A stretch of 36,055 nt of DNA from Cytobacillus eiseniae (GTDB lineage: Bacteria > Bacillota > Bacilli > Bacillales > Cytobacillaceae), in the NCBI RefSeq assembly GCF_017874625.1, contig NZ_JAGIKZ010000031.1, positions 1 through 36,055 on the forward strand, in the 5' to 3' direction. A program made the position numbers and the translations under genes. The notes below the pieces were generated by a model. The model ran no database searches. It saw only the letters and a program-made list of their open reading frames with translations, and was not told the DNA's origin. Below are positions 1 through 8,085 of this stretch, one piece after another. Position 1 is the stretch's first letter; each line of letters begins with the position of its first letter.

Positions 1-127
1 CGTCTATATTAATACAATAGGAGATTTTTTTATGCCTGTAAAATAATACATACTATTAATCCCCATTTTTTTGTAAGTCTTTTGCAAGACTAGTGGAAAA
101 ATCCCTTATTTTTGAGTTTTTCAAGAC
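1..127. other. Gene-free left edge of window
   Basis: AT-rich DNA with no gene. From about 96 it already matches the 61-bp spacer of the palindrome element that follows: 96-174 repeats at 208-286 with period 112. A further copy of the repeat unit therefore once extended leftwards and has decayed. A four-codon ORF at 31-45 preceded by AGGAG is too short to call. Confidence 0.5.
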
Positions 128-315
128 AATAGGCGGAGTTTCTCCGCTTATTTGGGCTGTTTTTATTAATAATTTCAAAATAAGCGGAATTTTTCCGCCT
201 ATTCAATGAAAAATCCCTTATTTTTGAATTTTTCAAGACAATAGGCGGAGTTTCTCCGCTTATTTGGGCTGTTTTTATTAATAATTACGAAATAAGCGGA
301 AATTTTCCGCTTATT
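128..315. repeat. Phased four-palindrome element, copy 1
   Basis: Four 25-bp palindromes of the form AATAAGCGG-N7-CCGCTTATT, at 128-152, 179-203, 240-264 and 291-315. Their CGG-N7-CCG cores are centred at 140, 191, 252 and 303, giving spacings of 51, 61 and 51 bp. The first and second halves are near-identical direct repeats with a 112-bp period. The 61-bp spacer has its own inverted repeat, TGAAAAAT at 207-214 and ATTTTTCA at 228-235, centred on the spacer midpoint. The element lies downstream of the spoIID terminator. Copies 2 and 3 at 4663 and 24407 keep exactly the same spacing. Function unknown. Confidence 0.9.
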
Positions 316-526
316 AATCTGCTTGGGTGCTCAACCTGATCCCCATCGATCAGCTAGATAAGAGAAACAACTAATTTCTATCATTATCCAATAGCTATTG
401 CCTATTGGTTATAACCTATGCAAAAACCTTTTTCGATAAAAAAGAAGCAAGCGAATTAAATCCGCTTGCTGAACTCTTATCTCTTTTATTTTTCTACCCC
501 TAAACCGCACTACTAACGAAACTATC
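316..526. other. Intergenic DNA downstream of spoIID
   Basis: No coding potential seen. It holds the spoIID terminator (437-470) and otherwise unremarkable AT-rich sequence. Confidence 0.6.
437..470 (-). terminator. Rho-independent terminator of spoIID
   Basis: Read on the minus strand, an 8-bp perfect stem (AGCAAGCG at 463-470 pairing with CGCTTGCT at 446-453) is followed directly by a U-rich run (CTTCTTTTTTAT). It lies about 55 bp beyond the spoIID stop codon. Confidence 0.85.
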
Positions 527-1564
527 TTATTTTTTTGCCAGCACTTTCGTTAAAATGCTGTCTGCTGCGGTGATTTCTACGTCTTGATAATAATAGGTGA
601 TAATATCTTTGTAGTTTTTCCCTTCCTCTGCCATGCCGTTTGCGCCGTATTGGCTCATGCCGACTCCATGGCCGTACCCTTTTGTATGAATAATAATTTT
701 GTCCCCTTTGCGTTCCCATGTGAAGTCTGTGGATTTTAGTTTGAGGTTTTCTCTGATGTCCCTCCCTTTAATCACTTTGCCATTTATTTCGACGGTACCG
801 ACACGCTTGCCAGCCGTTCGTTCGGTTATCTTACCGATTGTGCTGTCATTTGGGAGTTTAACTCCAAGCTTTTCCTCGAATTCAGCAATCGTAAATACTT
901 CTTGACCGCCAAACTTTGGTGATTGAAGATCCCATGGGCTTTCTACACTTTTTAAATAAGGAAGGGGGGTTAGCCATATTGCTTCTGAATTTTCCGTATA
1001 GCCATTGCTCGTTGAAAAGAAGCTTGCATCTATTGGCGCATCATTGTATGTGATAATTTGACCACTCGTTTCATTTACAGCTTCTCTAATTTTCTTGATC
1101 GCCCAATCATAATCACTCTTGAATGCGACTCTTAATTCGGCTTCATCTTTGTATACTTGGTGATCAATCGTGTCTGTCACAACGGCACCGCCTGGTAGCT
1201 CTGATTTATTATCATTTAGCATTTGATTGACAATGTATGTTCTTGCAGCTAATGCCTGTGCCTTTAGAGCTTCCTTCTCAAATTCTCTTGGCATTTCTGA
1301 AGCAACGACTCCGACAAGGTATTCTTCAAGTGGAAGGGTAATCGTTTCCTTTTTCTTCATTCGAAAGACTGTAATATCGACTTGTGGACCCGAGGAAGTA
1401 ACGGTTTGGTCTGCTGGCACCTCTTTCTCCTTCAATCGCTCCCCAAGCTTCCCTGTCGCCTGATCCTCTGTAAAAGGAAGCACTAATAAGGTTGGGATGA
1501 GTAGAGTGATAACGAATAAGCATGCGGCTAGTACGATGATAGGTTTGACTTTTGGTATATTCAT
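527..1564 (-). CDS. spoIID: Stage II sporulation protein D (engulfment lytic transglycosylase)
   Basis: SpoIID is a membrane-anchored peptidoglycan lytic transglycosylase that works with SpoIIM and SpoIIP so the mother cell can engulf the forespore. The 345-residue product has one N-terminal membrane anchor (about residues 8-30). The conserved SpoIID core starts near residue 60 and contains VGVVASEMP. Glu90 in SEMP aligns with the catalytic glutamate known for the family. The AQALAARTYIV segment and the C-terminal GYGHGVGMSQYGANGM signature follow. The ATG at 1564 has GGAGG at 1573-1577. The gene is monocistronic: murAA ends in a terminator upstream, and a sigma-E promoter lies at 1621-1650, fitting mother-cell expression. 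Length is close to the B. subtilis protein and nothing is broken. Confidence 0.97.
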   Translation of the reverse strand: MNIPKVKPIIVLAACLFVITLLIPTLLVLPFTEDQATGKLGERLKEKEVPADQTVTSSGPQVDITVFRMKKKETITLPLEEYLVGVVASEMPREFEKEALKAQALAARTYIVNQMLNDNKSELPGGAVVTDTIDHQVYKDEAELRVAFKSDYDWAIKKIREAVNETSGQIITYNDAPIDASFFSTSNGYTENSEAIWLTPLPYLKSVESPWDLQSPKFGGQEVFTIAEFEEKLGVKLPNDSTIGKITERTAGKRVGTVEINGKVIKGRDIRENLKLKSTDFTWERKGDKIIIHTKGYGHGVGMSQYGANGMAEEGKNYKDIITYYYQDVEITAADSILTKVLAKK

Positions 1565-1620
1565 GATTTAAGCCTCCATAAGAATGTAATTGAAAAACTC
1601 CAGGTAGCCCCGTCTCATTC

Positions 1621-1650
1621 ATTCTTATGGGATTGGACAGGCTAATATGA
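1621..1650 (-). promoter_or_regulatory. Sigma-E promoter of spoIID
   Basis: On the minus strand a -35 TCATATT (1644-1650) is separated by 14 bp from a -10 CATAAGAAT (1621-1629). This matches the sigma-E pattern of KMATATT, 14-bp spacer and CATACANT closely. The predicted start near 1613 leaves a leader of about 50 nt. The -10 is also one arm of an 11-bp inverted repeat (1620-1630 with 1576-1586). Confidence 0.85.
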
Positions 1651-1765
1651 CAAGAATTTGCGAGGATTTTGCTTAAAGAGGATGTTCAAACTTCATTTCT
1701 GCCTCCGTTTGTTTATCCTCTTGACGTGAACTTCTCGGCTCTTCTTGTCCAACAACACACTTGAA

Positions 1766-1821
1766 AAATACAAAAACGCATCACCGTCCTAGTCAGAGGT
1801 CTGACAGGCTAGGTGATGCGT
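1766..1821 (-). terminator. Terminator of murAA
   Basis: Minus-strand stem ACGCATCACC (1812-1821) pairs with GGTGATGCGT (1776-1785) over a loop of about 26 nt that can extend the stem. It is followed by TTTTGTATTTTT. It starts 10 bp after the murAA stop and isolates spoIID from upstream transcription. Confidence 0.88.
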
Positions 1822-1831
1822 GATTTTAAAA

Positions 1832-3145
1832 TTATGCATTTAAATCTGTTATATATGATTGTTCATTGACAATAATTTCTTCTTTTTCAGTGATGCGTTC
1901 GATGTCTGCACCTAGTGCGGCAAGCTTCTGATGGAAATTTACATAGCCACGGTCTAAATGCTTTAATTCAGTCACACGTGTCACACCATCTGCGACTAAT
2001 CCAGTTAAAACCAAGGCAGCTGCTGCGCGTAGATCAGTTGCCGCTACTTCAGCACCTTGCAGATTAGACGGACCATTCATGATTACTGAACGTCCTTCAA
2101 TTTTAATATCGGCATTCATTCGGCGGAATTCTTCCACATGCATGAAACGATTTTCAAATACAGTTTCAGTAATCACACTTGTGCCCTTTGCGTGAAGAAG
2201 CAAAGCCATCATCTGTGATTGCATATCTGTTGGGAATCCTGGATGTGGCATTGTTTTAATATCGACTGCCTTTAATTTATCAGGTCCTAACACACGGATC
2301 CCTTCAGCTTCTTCGATAAAAACAACACCCATTTCTTCCATTTTCGCGATTAAAGATGTAGAATGCTCAGGAACTGCACCTTGGATAAGTACATCCCCGC
2401 CAGTAATTGCAGCAGCAACCATAAAGGTACCTGCTTCAATGCGATCAGGAATAATATGATGCTCTGCACCAAAAAGGACATCAACGCCTTCGATACGAAT
2501 CGTACCCGTTCCAGCGCCTCTAACCTTTGCACCCATTTTATTCAAGAAATTGGCAAGATCAACAATTTCAGGTTCCTTTGCCACGTTTTCTAGAATCGTT
2601 GTTCCTTTTGCAAGGGTAGCAGCCATCATAATATTTTCAGTTGCTCCTACACTTGGGAAATCAAGATAGATCTTAGCTCCCTTTAAGCGACCATCTGGAG
2701 CTTCTGCTTCAATAAAACCATTTCCTACTTTAACAGTCGCACCCATTGCTTCAAAGCCCTTTAAGTGCTGATCAATCGGACGAGAACCAATGGCACAGCC
2801 ACCAGGTAAAGCCACTCGTGCACGGCCATTTCTAGCCAATAATGATCCCATCACTAATACGGATGCACGCATTTTGCGTACATATTCAAAAGGCGCTTCA
2901 ACACTTAACTCTCGTGATGCATTTACAGTAACGTTATTGTCTTTAAACGCCACTTCGGCATTTAAATAGCGTAACACTTCATTGATTGTATATACATCGG
3001 AGAGAGTAGGTACATCACGAATTACGCTTTTTCCATCACTTGCTAATAATGTTGCGGCGATAACCGGTAAGACAGCATTCTTTGCTCCTTCTACTTTAAC
3101 AGTACCGCTTAGCCTATTGCCGCCGCGGACGATGATTTTTTCCAA
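1832..3145 (-). CDS. murAA: UDP-N-acetylglucosamine 1-carboxyvinyltransferase (MurA)
   Basis: Cytoplasmic enzyme that transfers enolpyruvate from PEP to UDP-GlcNAc, the first committed step of peptidoglycan synthesis. The 437-residue length is typical. Visible signatures are the N-terminal EGAKNAVLP (Lys22 and Asn23, substrate binding), the loop [11 protein letters not shown] with the catalytic, fosfomycin-reactive Cys117, [13 protein letters not shown], and the C-terminal LKHLDRGY. Position next to ywmB and spoIID matches murAA rather than the murAB paralog. The start codon is TTG at 3145, chosen because GGAGGGG (3154-3160) sits 8 nt upstream and the family N-terminus begins at MEKIIVRGG. 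It follows ywmB by 33 bp, so the two are probably cotranscribed. A terminator follows. Confidence 0.97.
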   Translation of the reverse strand: MEKIIVRGGNRLSGTVKVEGAKNAVLPVIAATLLASDGKSVIRDVPTLSDVYTINEVLRYLNAEVAFKDNNVTVNASRELSVEAPFEYVRKMRASVLVMGSLLARNGRARVALPGGCAIGSRPIDQHLKGFEAMGATVKVGNGFIEAEAPDGRLKGAKIYLDFPSVGATENIMMAATLAKGTTILENVAKEPEIVDLANFLNKMGAKVRGAGTGTIRIEGVDVLFGAEHHIIPDRIEAGTFMVAAAITGGDVLIQGAVPEHSTSLIAKMEEMGVVFIEEAEGIRVLGPDKLKAVDIKTMPHPGFPTDMQSQMMALLLHAKGTSVITETVFENRFMHVEEFRRMNADIKIEGRSVIMNGPSNLQGAEVAATDLRAAAALVLTGLVADGVTRVTELKHLDRGYVNFHQKLAALGADIERITEKEEIIVNEQSYITDLNA

Positions 3146-3178
3146 AGTGTATTCCCCTCCGCGTCCATTTTCTCTATA

Positions 3179-3910
3179 TTAATATTCAATCGTTATGATG
3201 GGTGTGCCAACTACAAGGGTAGTCTCTCCGCCCAATCCCTGATTTCGTATCCCTAGTTGTAAATTCATATCCTGTTCACCTATGTCGACAGCGTCTGAGA
3301 ACATTGTCGAATAAGCGGAGCTTGAAATAAAGTCATCTTCATTTAATGATTCGATTTCCTTTGCTTGAAAGACAGTTAATAAGTGCTGTATTTCCGTTGA
3401 CAAACTCCTATTCATTCTATCATTGAATCCGCCTTTGATACAAGAGAAAGTTGTGGGATTCCCCCGAAATATGTCAGATATTCTGTCAGCTGTTTTTTGG
3501 CCGATTGTTTGTTCGATTTGCTGATTCCAATCCTGTCCAATTGCCTCATAAATGACATACGTTTCAAATTGACCATTTATGGGGGTAGAAAGAATTTTTA
3601 TTGTTTCAGTTACATCAGCAAGCTCTAAAACAGCGACAGATTCGAATGGATTCCCCGACCATTCCCAATCAGAAAATTGCGCTTTAAGTTCCTCTGTATA
3701 TTCGCTAATTTCCTTTTGATTACGAAGACTTTCCATTTTTTCTCTTGCATGTAAAGACCATTCATTGATCATAATATTCTCGTTCTGCAAAATTGCTGCT
3801 ATTTTCAATAAATCAAGCTCACCATCTGCTTCTATTACTTGATTTCCAATACTTAACAGAATAAAACCGATCATTCCAAATGCTGCTACGATTGTTTTTA
3901 TCTTTTTCAA
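3179..3910 (-). CDS. ywmB: YwmB family protein (TATA-box-binding-like fold, function unknown)
   Basis: A 243-residue protein of the YwmB family (DUF1779), found beside murAA and spoIID in Bacillaceae. It begins with a hydrophobic segment (about residues 7-24) that is a signal peptide or membrane anchor, and the rest is predicted to be outside the cytoplasm. The segment around FSCIKGGFND (about residues 162-171), followed by MNRSLSTEIQ, is in the region typically conserved in the family. The start is TTG at 3910, supported by GGGGAGGAG centred about 11 nt upstream, with no better ATG. Identity rests on synteny plus overall length and sequence. No biochemical role is known, and a wall or sporulation link is inference from the neighbours. 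Confidence 0.85.
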   Translation of the reverse strand: MKKIKTIVAAFGMIGFILLSIGNQVIEADGELDLLKIAAILQNENIMINEWSLHAREKMESLRNQKEISEYTEELKAQFSDWEWSGNPFESVAVLELADVTETIKILSTPINGQFETYVIYEAIGQDWNQQIEQTIGQKTADRISDIFRGNPTTFSCIKGGFNDRMNRSLSTEIQHLLTVFQAKEIESLNEDDFISSSAYSTMFSDAVDIGEQDMNLQLGIRNQGLGGETTLVVGTPIITIEY

Positions 3911-4316
3911 GTGTAACTCCTCCCCTTACTACCATTGTTTCCAGTGAGAAGAAGAGCATACTTGGGAAAAGTCGTCACTTTTTGACAAATAGAAAAGTGG
4001 AAGCGGCTTGCTCACTCCCGATAAGCATAAGACGGGCTGGATGGAAGGTTGTTCTTTAACCTTCTAGCCAGAACGGCTTATGACTCGAGGGGGTAGCCGC
4101 TGGAGCTAGACAGACAAAAGCACAAGCGGCTTGCTCACCCCCAGATAATACTCTAGGTAAGCCGGCCACCTTTTGGCGGGATAGTGCTATTGCGCTAATC
4201 TTTAACATTTTGTAAAAATAAGCATAACAAATAGAATTGTACTTAATAATATGATGAATGAAAACATGTACGAAGACCTATATTACATAGAGAGAAATCG
4301 ACAAAATGGCCAATTT
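3911..4316. other. Intergenic region ywzB-ywmB filled by hairpin repeats
   Basis: No gene. About half is the structured element at 3995-4112, followed by a truncated second start of the same element at 4116-4145 (AAGCGGCTTGCTCACCCCC). The remainder (4146-4316) shows nothing definite. I could not identify a good sigma-A promoter for ywmB here. Confidence 0.55.
3995..4112. repeat. Structured dispersed element (GCTCACCC/GCTAGAC family), copy 1
   Basis: An imperfect hairpin of about 105 nt. The outer stem is GCGGCT (4003-4008) with AGCCGC (4095-4100). Inner helices are CATAAG (4026-4031) with CTTATG (4077-4082), GGCT with AGCC, and GAAGGTT (4044-4050) with AACCTTC (4058-4064), capped by the loop GTTCTTT. 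The copy at 18564-18672 has the same loop and outer motifs but different, still complementary helix sequences. From memory, similar elements are common between genes of Bacillaceae. I know of no assigned function. Confidence 0.8.
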
Positions 4317-4553
4317 CTACTGTAGAATCATTGGCAGTTGTTGTGACCATAGGAGATAGTCTAAGAAAAAGTTACTTACGGATGAGCCGATCACAATGGA
4401 TAATAATATGTATAATACTCTCGCTTGAAATACTCTGTTCGGTTTTAAAATTTGATCAATCCGCAATGCTTGCAGCGCCCACCAAGCGAGCGCAATAAAA
4501 ACAAGATGCGACATAATGCTTATTAATGCCTGTTGTCCAAATCCAGCAATCAT
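4317..4553 (-). CDS. ywzB: Small membrane protein of the YwzB family (DUF1146)
   Basis: A 78-residue, strongly hydrophobic protein with two predicted membrane helices (about residues 11-30 and 45-67) joined by a short basic loop containing RIDQILKPNR. This loop and the size match B. subtilis YwzB, found at the same place downstream of the atp operon. Function is unknown. ATG at 4553 is preceded by AAGGGGGTG with 7-nt spacing. Here it is separated from atpC by the whole nuo operon, so it no longer follows the ATP synthase genes directly. It is probably transcribed on its own, since the nuo terminator (4980-5011) and a palindrome element lie upstream. Confidence 0.85.
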   Translation of the reverse strand: MIAGFGQQALISIMSHLVFIALAWWALQALRIDQILKPNRVFQARVLYILLSIVIGSSVSNFFLDYLLWSQQLPMILQ

Positions 4554-4662
4554 GAGCTGACACCCCCTTATTTTGTATATGCTTCATTTTTATATTTAGC
4601 TCTGTTGATTTTCGAGCATTCACACACGGAGGATCTTTGCCCAGAAAGCGCAAGAAGCTAAA

Positions 4663-4850
4663 TATAAGCGGAATAATTCCGGTTATTGTAAAAAAAATCG
4701 CTTAAAAAGCGAAAATAAGCGGAACAATTCCGGTTAACTGCTCTAAAAAAGGAAAAATCCATCGATTTAGACCAAATAGGCGGAAAAACTCCGCTTATTT
4801 TTAGGGAAATAGAAGTATTTCCCAATATAGCCGGAATTTCTCCGCTTATT
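4663..4850. repeat. Phased four-palindrome element, copy 2
   Basis: CGG-N7-CCG cores at 4669-4681, 4720-4732, 4781-4793 and 4832-4844, centred at 4675, 4726, 4787 and 4838, giving spacings of 51, 61 and 51 bp. The sequence between cores is largely different from copy 1, so this is not a recent duplicate. Each spacer has its own small hairpin: CGCTT/AAGCG (699-703 with 707-711 of the 4000s), TCTAAA/TTTAGA (4742-4747 with 4766-4771, centred exactly mid-spacer) and GGGAAATA/TATTTCCC (4804-4811 with 4816-4823). It lies between nuoN and ywzB. Confidence 0.9.
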
Positions 4851-4979
4851 TTTCAAACATTGTCAAATCAACAGTCAGTTTTAACAGAGTCTTGTATTTA
4901 GAAATCGTTAATCCATTCAGTTACTCCAACCATTCCCATAGTAGCATATTTACACCTCAGACAGATAACGAGACCCATT

Positions 4980-5011
4980 ATAAAAAGGAGGGACCCGTAT
5001 CGCCCCTCCTT
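4980..5011 (-). terminator. Terminator of the nuo operon
   Basis: Minus-strand stem AAGGAGGG (5004-5011) with CCCTCCTT (4985-4992), an 11-nt loop and then TTTTTATAATGG. It is located 45 bp after the nuoN stop. Confidence 0.88.
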
Positions 5012-5055
5012 CATCATTTAACCCCTTATAGAGAACCCTTTGTTCGAATCATTAC

Positions 5056-6570
5056 TTACTGAAAAAAATCACTAAATTGATTAAAGTTCGTCTGTAGGAA
5101 ATCGAGTGCAATGTTTGGTGCAACCCCGAAAAGAATCGTTGCGAATAAACAAATTCCAATCACTACGCCAAGTCCTGCAGGAAGCTTGAATTTCACCTGT
5201 TCGACTGCTGGTCTAAAGAACATTTGGACCATGACGCCGAAATAGTAGAAATAGGATACAACCGTTGTTGCAATCATGATGGAAACGAGGACATAATGGG
5301 ATGGCTCTGTGACTAGTGCCCCCATGAATATGTTTAGTTTCCCTATAAATCCGGCTGTTCCTGGAATCCCTGCTAAGGAAAGGATAAAGACAGCCATGGC
5401 AATCGCAAGGAATGGCGCTTTCCGATACAAACCAGCGAATTCGCTAATATCTTCAGACCCAGCCTTTTGAGTGACAAGCTGGATAATTGCAAATGCCCCT
5501 AGGTTCATAAATAAGTATGCCCCTAGATAAAACCAAAGTGTATCAAATAAGAAGGCCGACATCGAGGTTACGACAACGAGCAGGTAACCAGCCTGTGCGA
5601 TACTTGAGTAGGCAAATAGGCGTTTGATGTTCTTCTGACGTAATGCAATCACGTTCCCGATAATCATTGTAGCCGCAGCCAAAAATGCGAGATAATCCTG
5701 CAGCTTCAAGAGAAGCGGCATCGTGCCAAGTCCTTCTGATGGGATATTGTAAAAAATCACCATCAAAATACGGACAATGAGGATAAATCCAGCTGTTTTC
5801 GAAACAACACTTAAGAACGCGGTAACTGGTGTTGCTGCTCCTTGGTACACATCAGGTGCCCACATATGGAATGGAGCCGTTGCTAATTTAAAGGATAGCC
5901 CAATGAAAATCATAAAGAAGGCAAGACCTAATAAATAAATATGCTGAGAATCGGTTAACATCACCACATGTCTTGCCATATCAAGCAAGTTGGTTGTCCC
6001 AGTTAAGCCGTATACATAACTCATTCCGAATAATGTGAAGGATGTAGAAATCCCTCCATTAATCACATATTTCATTGCCGATTCATTGGACTGGCGATTT
6101 TTCTTCCGAATCCCAACAAGAATATAAGAAGAAATGGACAGAAGCTCAAGACCAATAAATAGAGTGATTAAATCACCGCTCGATGACATCATCATCGCAC
6201 CAAGCAAGGCTGCTAGGAATAAGTAGTAAAATTCCCCTCTATACTCATCCAGCCCTTCCTTCGTTTCGTAGCTTGTTGCAATTAAGAATACGAGCGCTGC
6301 CCCAATCAATAACAAAAGCTTGAAGGCGATCGCAAACGAATCTAAGCGGAATGTATCAAATAGAATCGATTCTGGTCCATTGCCAATAAGCGTGACTAAT
6401 GAAACAAGCGCACCGAGAATTCCTGCTAAACCAAGCCAGCCAAGAAGCTTTCGATTGACCGTCTTTGGCATGAATAAATCTAGTAATGAAAGTAATGTAA
6501 TTGCACCGAGGATGATGAACTCAGGTGTCATGATGCCCCATTTAAATGATAGTAAAGTTTCGAGATCCAT
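5056..6570 (-). CDS. nuoN: NADH-quinone oxidoreductase subunit N
   Basis: One of three antiporter-like, proton-translocating subunits of the complex I membrane arm. The 504-residue product is hydrophobic with about 14 predicted membrane helices. Proton-path residues expected for the family are visible: the glutamate in IGLELLSISSY (about residue 142), the lysine in SFKLATAPFHMWAPDVYQG (about residue 228), and a further lysine in VVSKTAGF. ATG at 6570 follows nuoM by 6 nt and has GGAGGGTGATG upstream. It is the last gene of the operon, with a terminator downstream. It should be equimolar with NuoL and NuoM, with which it is cotranscribed. Confidence 0.96.
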   Translation of the reverse strand: MDLETLLSFKWGIMTPEFIILGAITLLSLLDLFMPKTVNRKLLGWLGLAGILGALVSLVTLIGNGPESILFDTFRLDSFAIAFKLLLLIGAALVFLIATSYETKEGLDEYRGEFYYLFLAALLGAMMMSSSGDLITLFIGLELLSISSYILVGIRKKNRQSNESAMKYVINGGISTSFTLFGMSYVYGLTGTTNLLDMARHVVMLTDSQHIYLLGLAFFMIFIGLSFKLATAPFHMWAPDVYQGAATPVTAFLSVVSKTAGFILIVRILMVIFYNIPSEGLGTMPLLLKLQDYLAFLAAATMIIGNVIALRQKNIKRLFAYSSIAQAGYLLVVVTSMSAFLFDTLWFYLGAYLFMNLGAFAIIQLVTQKAGSEDISEFAGLYRKAPFLAIAMAVFILSLAGIPGTAGFIGKLNIFMGALVTEPSHYVLVSIMIATTVVSYFYYFGVMVQMFFRPAVEQVKFKLPAGLGVVIGICLFATILFGVAPNIALDFLQTNFNQFSDFFQ

Positions 6571-6576
6571 CCTTCA

Positions 6577-8085
6577 TCACCCTCCAATCCCTAACATGAT
6601 CGTTTCTAGTGTTGATGTGAGTGGCTCTGTAAGTACACTCGGATATACACCAATTAACACAATGATTCCCATTAGAACTAAGGCAGGAATCCATTCTGCA
6701 CGGCGTATATCAGTTATTCCTGCAAAATCCCGCTGCGTCTTTCCGTACGTAATGCCAAGCACCGCACGCAGAAGATAGACAGCTGTTAAAATAATTCCCA
6801 ATGCCCCCACAGCTGCAAGAATCGGCATTTCTTTAAATAAGCCGAGGAAAGCCATAAATTCACTGACAAATCCAGACATACCTGGCATTCCTAGTGATGC
6901 CATTGCCCCTGCAAGTAAGAACCCTGCTGTAATTGGCATTCCCTTCGCCATGCCGCCAAGGTTTGGAATATTCGACGTTTGGAGACGCTCATAGAATACA
7001 CCAACAAGGAAGAATAGTAGTGCTGCAATTAATCCATGTGAGACCACTTGGAAAATGGCCCCTTGAATACCTGCTTCATTTAATGCACCCAAGCCAATTA
7101 AGACAATTCCCATGTGGGAGATGGATGAATAAGCAAGCACCATTTTGAAATCGATTTGAACAAGTGCTAGAAATGCACCGTATAGTAAATTCACAACACC
7201 GAGAACAGCGATAACAACGGCTATCTCTTGGAATTGATCAGGGAAAATTCCCATTCCAAAACGGATAATCCCGTATGCACCAATTTTCAACAGAATCCCG
7301 GCGTGAAGCATAACAACAGATGGAGACGCTTGCACGTGGACACGAACCATCCAGCTATGAAGCGGGAAAATCGGGAGCTTAACTCCGAAAGCAATGAGCA
7401 AGGCGACAAGCAAGCCCATCTTCGCTCCAGCTGATAACAGTAAATGTTGGCTGTCTGAAGCAATAATGGCTGTTAATCCTTCAATATTCGAAGTGCCTGT
7501 GCGAGCAAAAAGCACCATTATGACGATCAATAGGACGGCTGAACCTAATCCATTGTAAATCAAGAAACTAAATGCTGCTTTTTCCTTCTCAAAATACCCC
7601 CATTTCCCGATAAGGAAGAAGGTTGGAATAAGCGTGATTTCGAAAAAGATAAAGAATAGAATTAAATTTTCAGCAGCAAATACGCCGAGCATGCCGATTT
7701 CTAATAGAAGAAATAGCATGAAGTAGCCTTTCCATTCCTTCTTAATATAAATTGAAGCAATGGCTGCTAGCGTTGAGAGAATCGCTGTTAATACAAGCAT
7801 CACTAGCGAAAATCCATCAATCCCTAATTCGTATTTAATCGAGAATAAATCGCCTAATGTACTTGGATCACCGAATTGAAACCACTTATACTCCTCTGTG
7901 AAGCTTGCTAGCGATGCCCCTGTTCGATATTGAAAAAAGACGACAAGTGACATAAGCAAGGCCGGTAGAGTAGCTAATAATCCAACAATTTTGATCAATG
8001 ATTCATTTGCCTTTGGAACAAGCAATAAAGCAAGAATACCGAGTAAAGGGGAGAAAACTAAGATGGATAAATAAGCGACGTTCAT
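6577..8085 (-). CDS. nuoM: NADH-quinone oxidoreductase subunit M
   Basis: Antiporter-like membrane subunit (502 residues) of complex I. Family motifs include the glutamate in FFIFFEITLIPTFFLIG (about residue 147) and GVKLPIFPLHSWMVRVHV (about 240-257) followed by SPSVVMLHAGILLKIGAYG, which carries the conserved lysines. About 14 helices are predicted. The start codon overlaps the nuoL stop (ATGA, 8082-8085), implying translational coupling, and it has a strong GGGGGG-type ribosome site inside the nuoL end. nuoN follows after 6 nt. Confidence 0.96.
   Translation of the reverse strand: MNVAYLSILVFSPLLGILALLLVPKANESLIKIVGLLATLPALLMSLVVFFQYRTGASLASFTEEYKWFQFGDPSTLGDLFSIKYELGIDGFSLVMLVLTAILSTLAAIASIYIKKEWKGYFMLFLLLEIGMLGVFAAENLILFFIFFEITLIPTFFLIGKWGYFEKEKAAFSFLIYNGLGSAVLLIVIMVLFARTGTSNIEGLTAIIASDSQHLLLSAGAKMGLLVALLIAFGVKLPIFPLHSWMVRVHVQASPSVVMLHAGILLKIGAYGIIRFGMGIFPDQFQEIAVVIAVLGVVNLLYGAFLALVQIDFKMVLAYSSISHMGIVLIGLGALNEAGIQGAIFQVVSHGLIAALLFFLVGVFYERLQTSNIPNLGGMAKGMPITAGFLLAGAMASLGMPGMSGFVSEFMAFLGLFKEMPILAAVGALGIILTAVYLLRAVLGITYGKTQRDFAGITDIRRAEWIPALVLMGIIVLIGVYPSVLTEPLTSTLETIMLGIGG

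Larger units (their letters stand above)
4554..5055. other. Intergenic region nuoN-ywzB
   Basis: Contains the phased-palindrome element (4663-4850) and the nuo terminator (4980-5011). No gene seen. Any ywzB promoter should lie between 4560 and 4660, but I see no convincing one. Confidence 0.6.

Noticed and set aside
1685..1710. Seven-codon ORF (MKFEHPL) with GGAGG on the minus strand upstream of spoIID
   Set aside because: It lies upstream of the sigma-E promoter, so it cannot be a spoIID leader, and is too short to support without data.
6320..6778. 152-codon plus-strand frame spanning the nuoN-nuoM junction
   Set aside because: Antisense to two well-supported genes, with no recognisable family.
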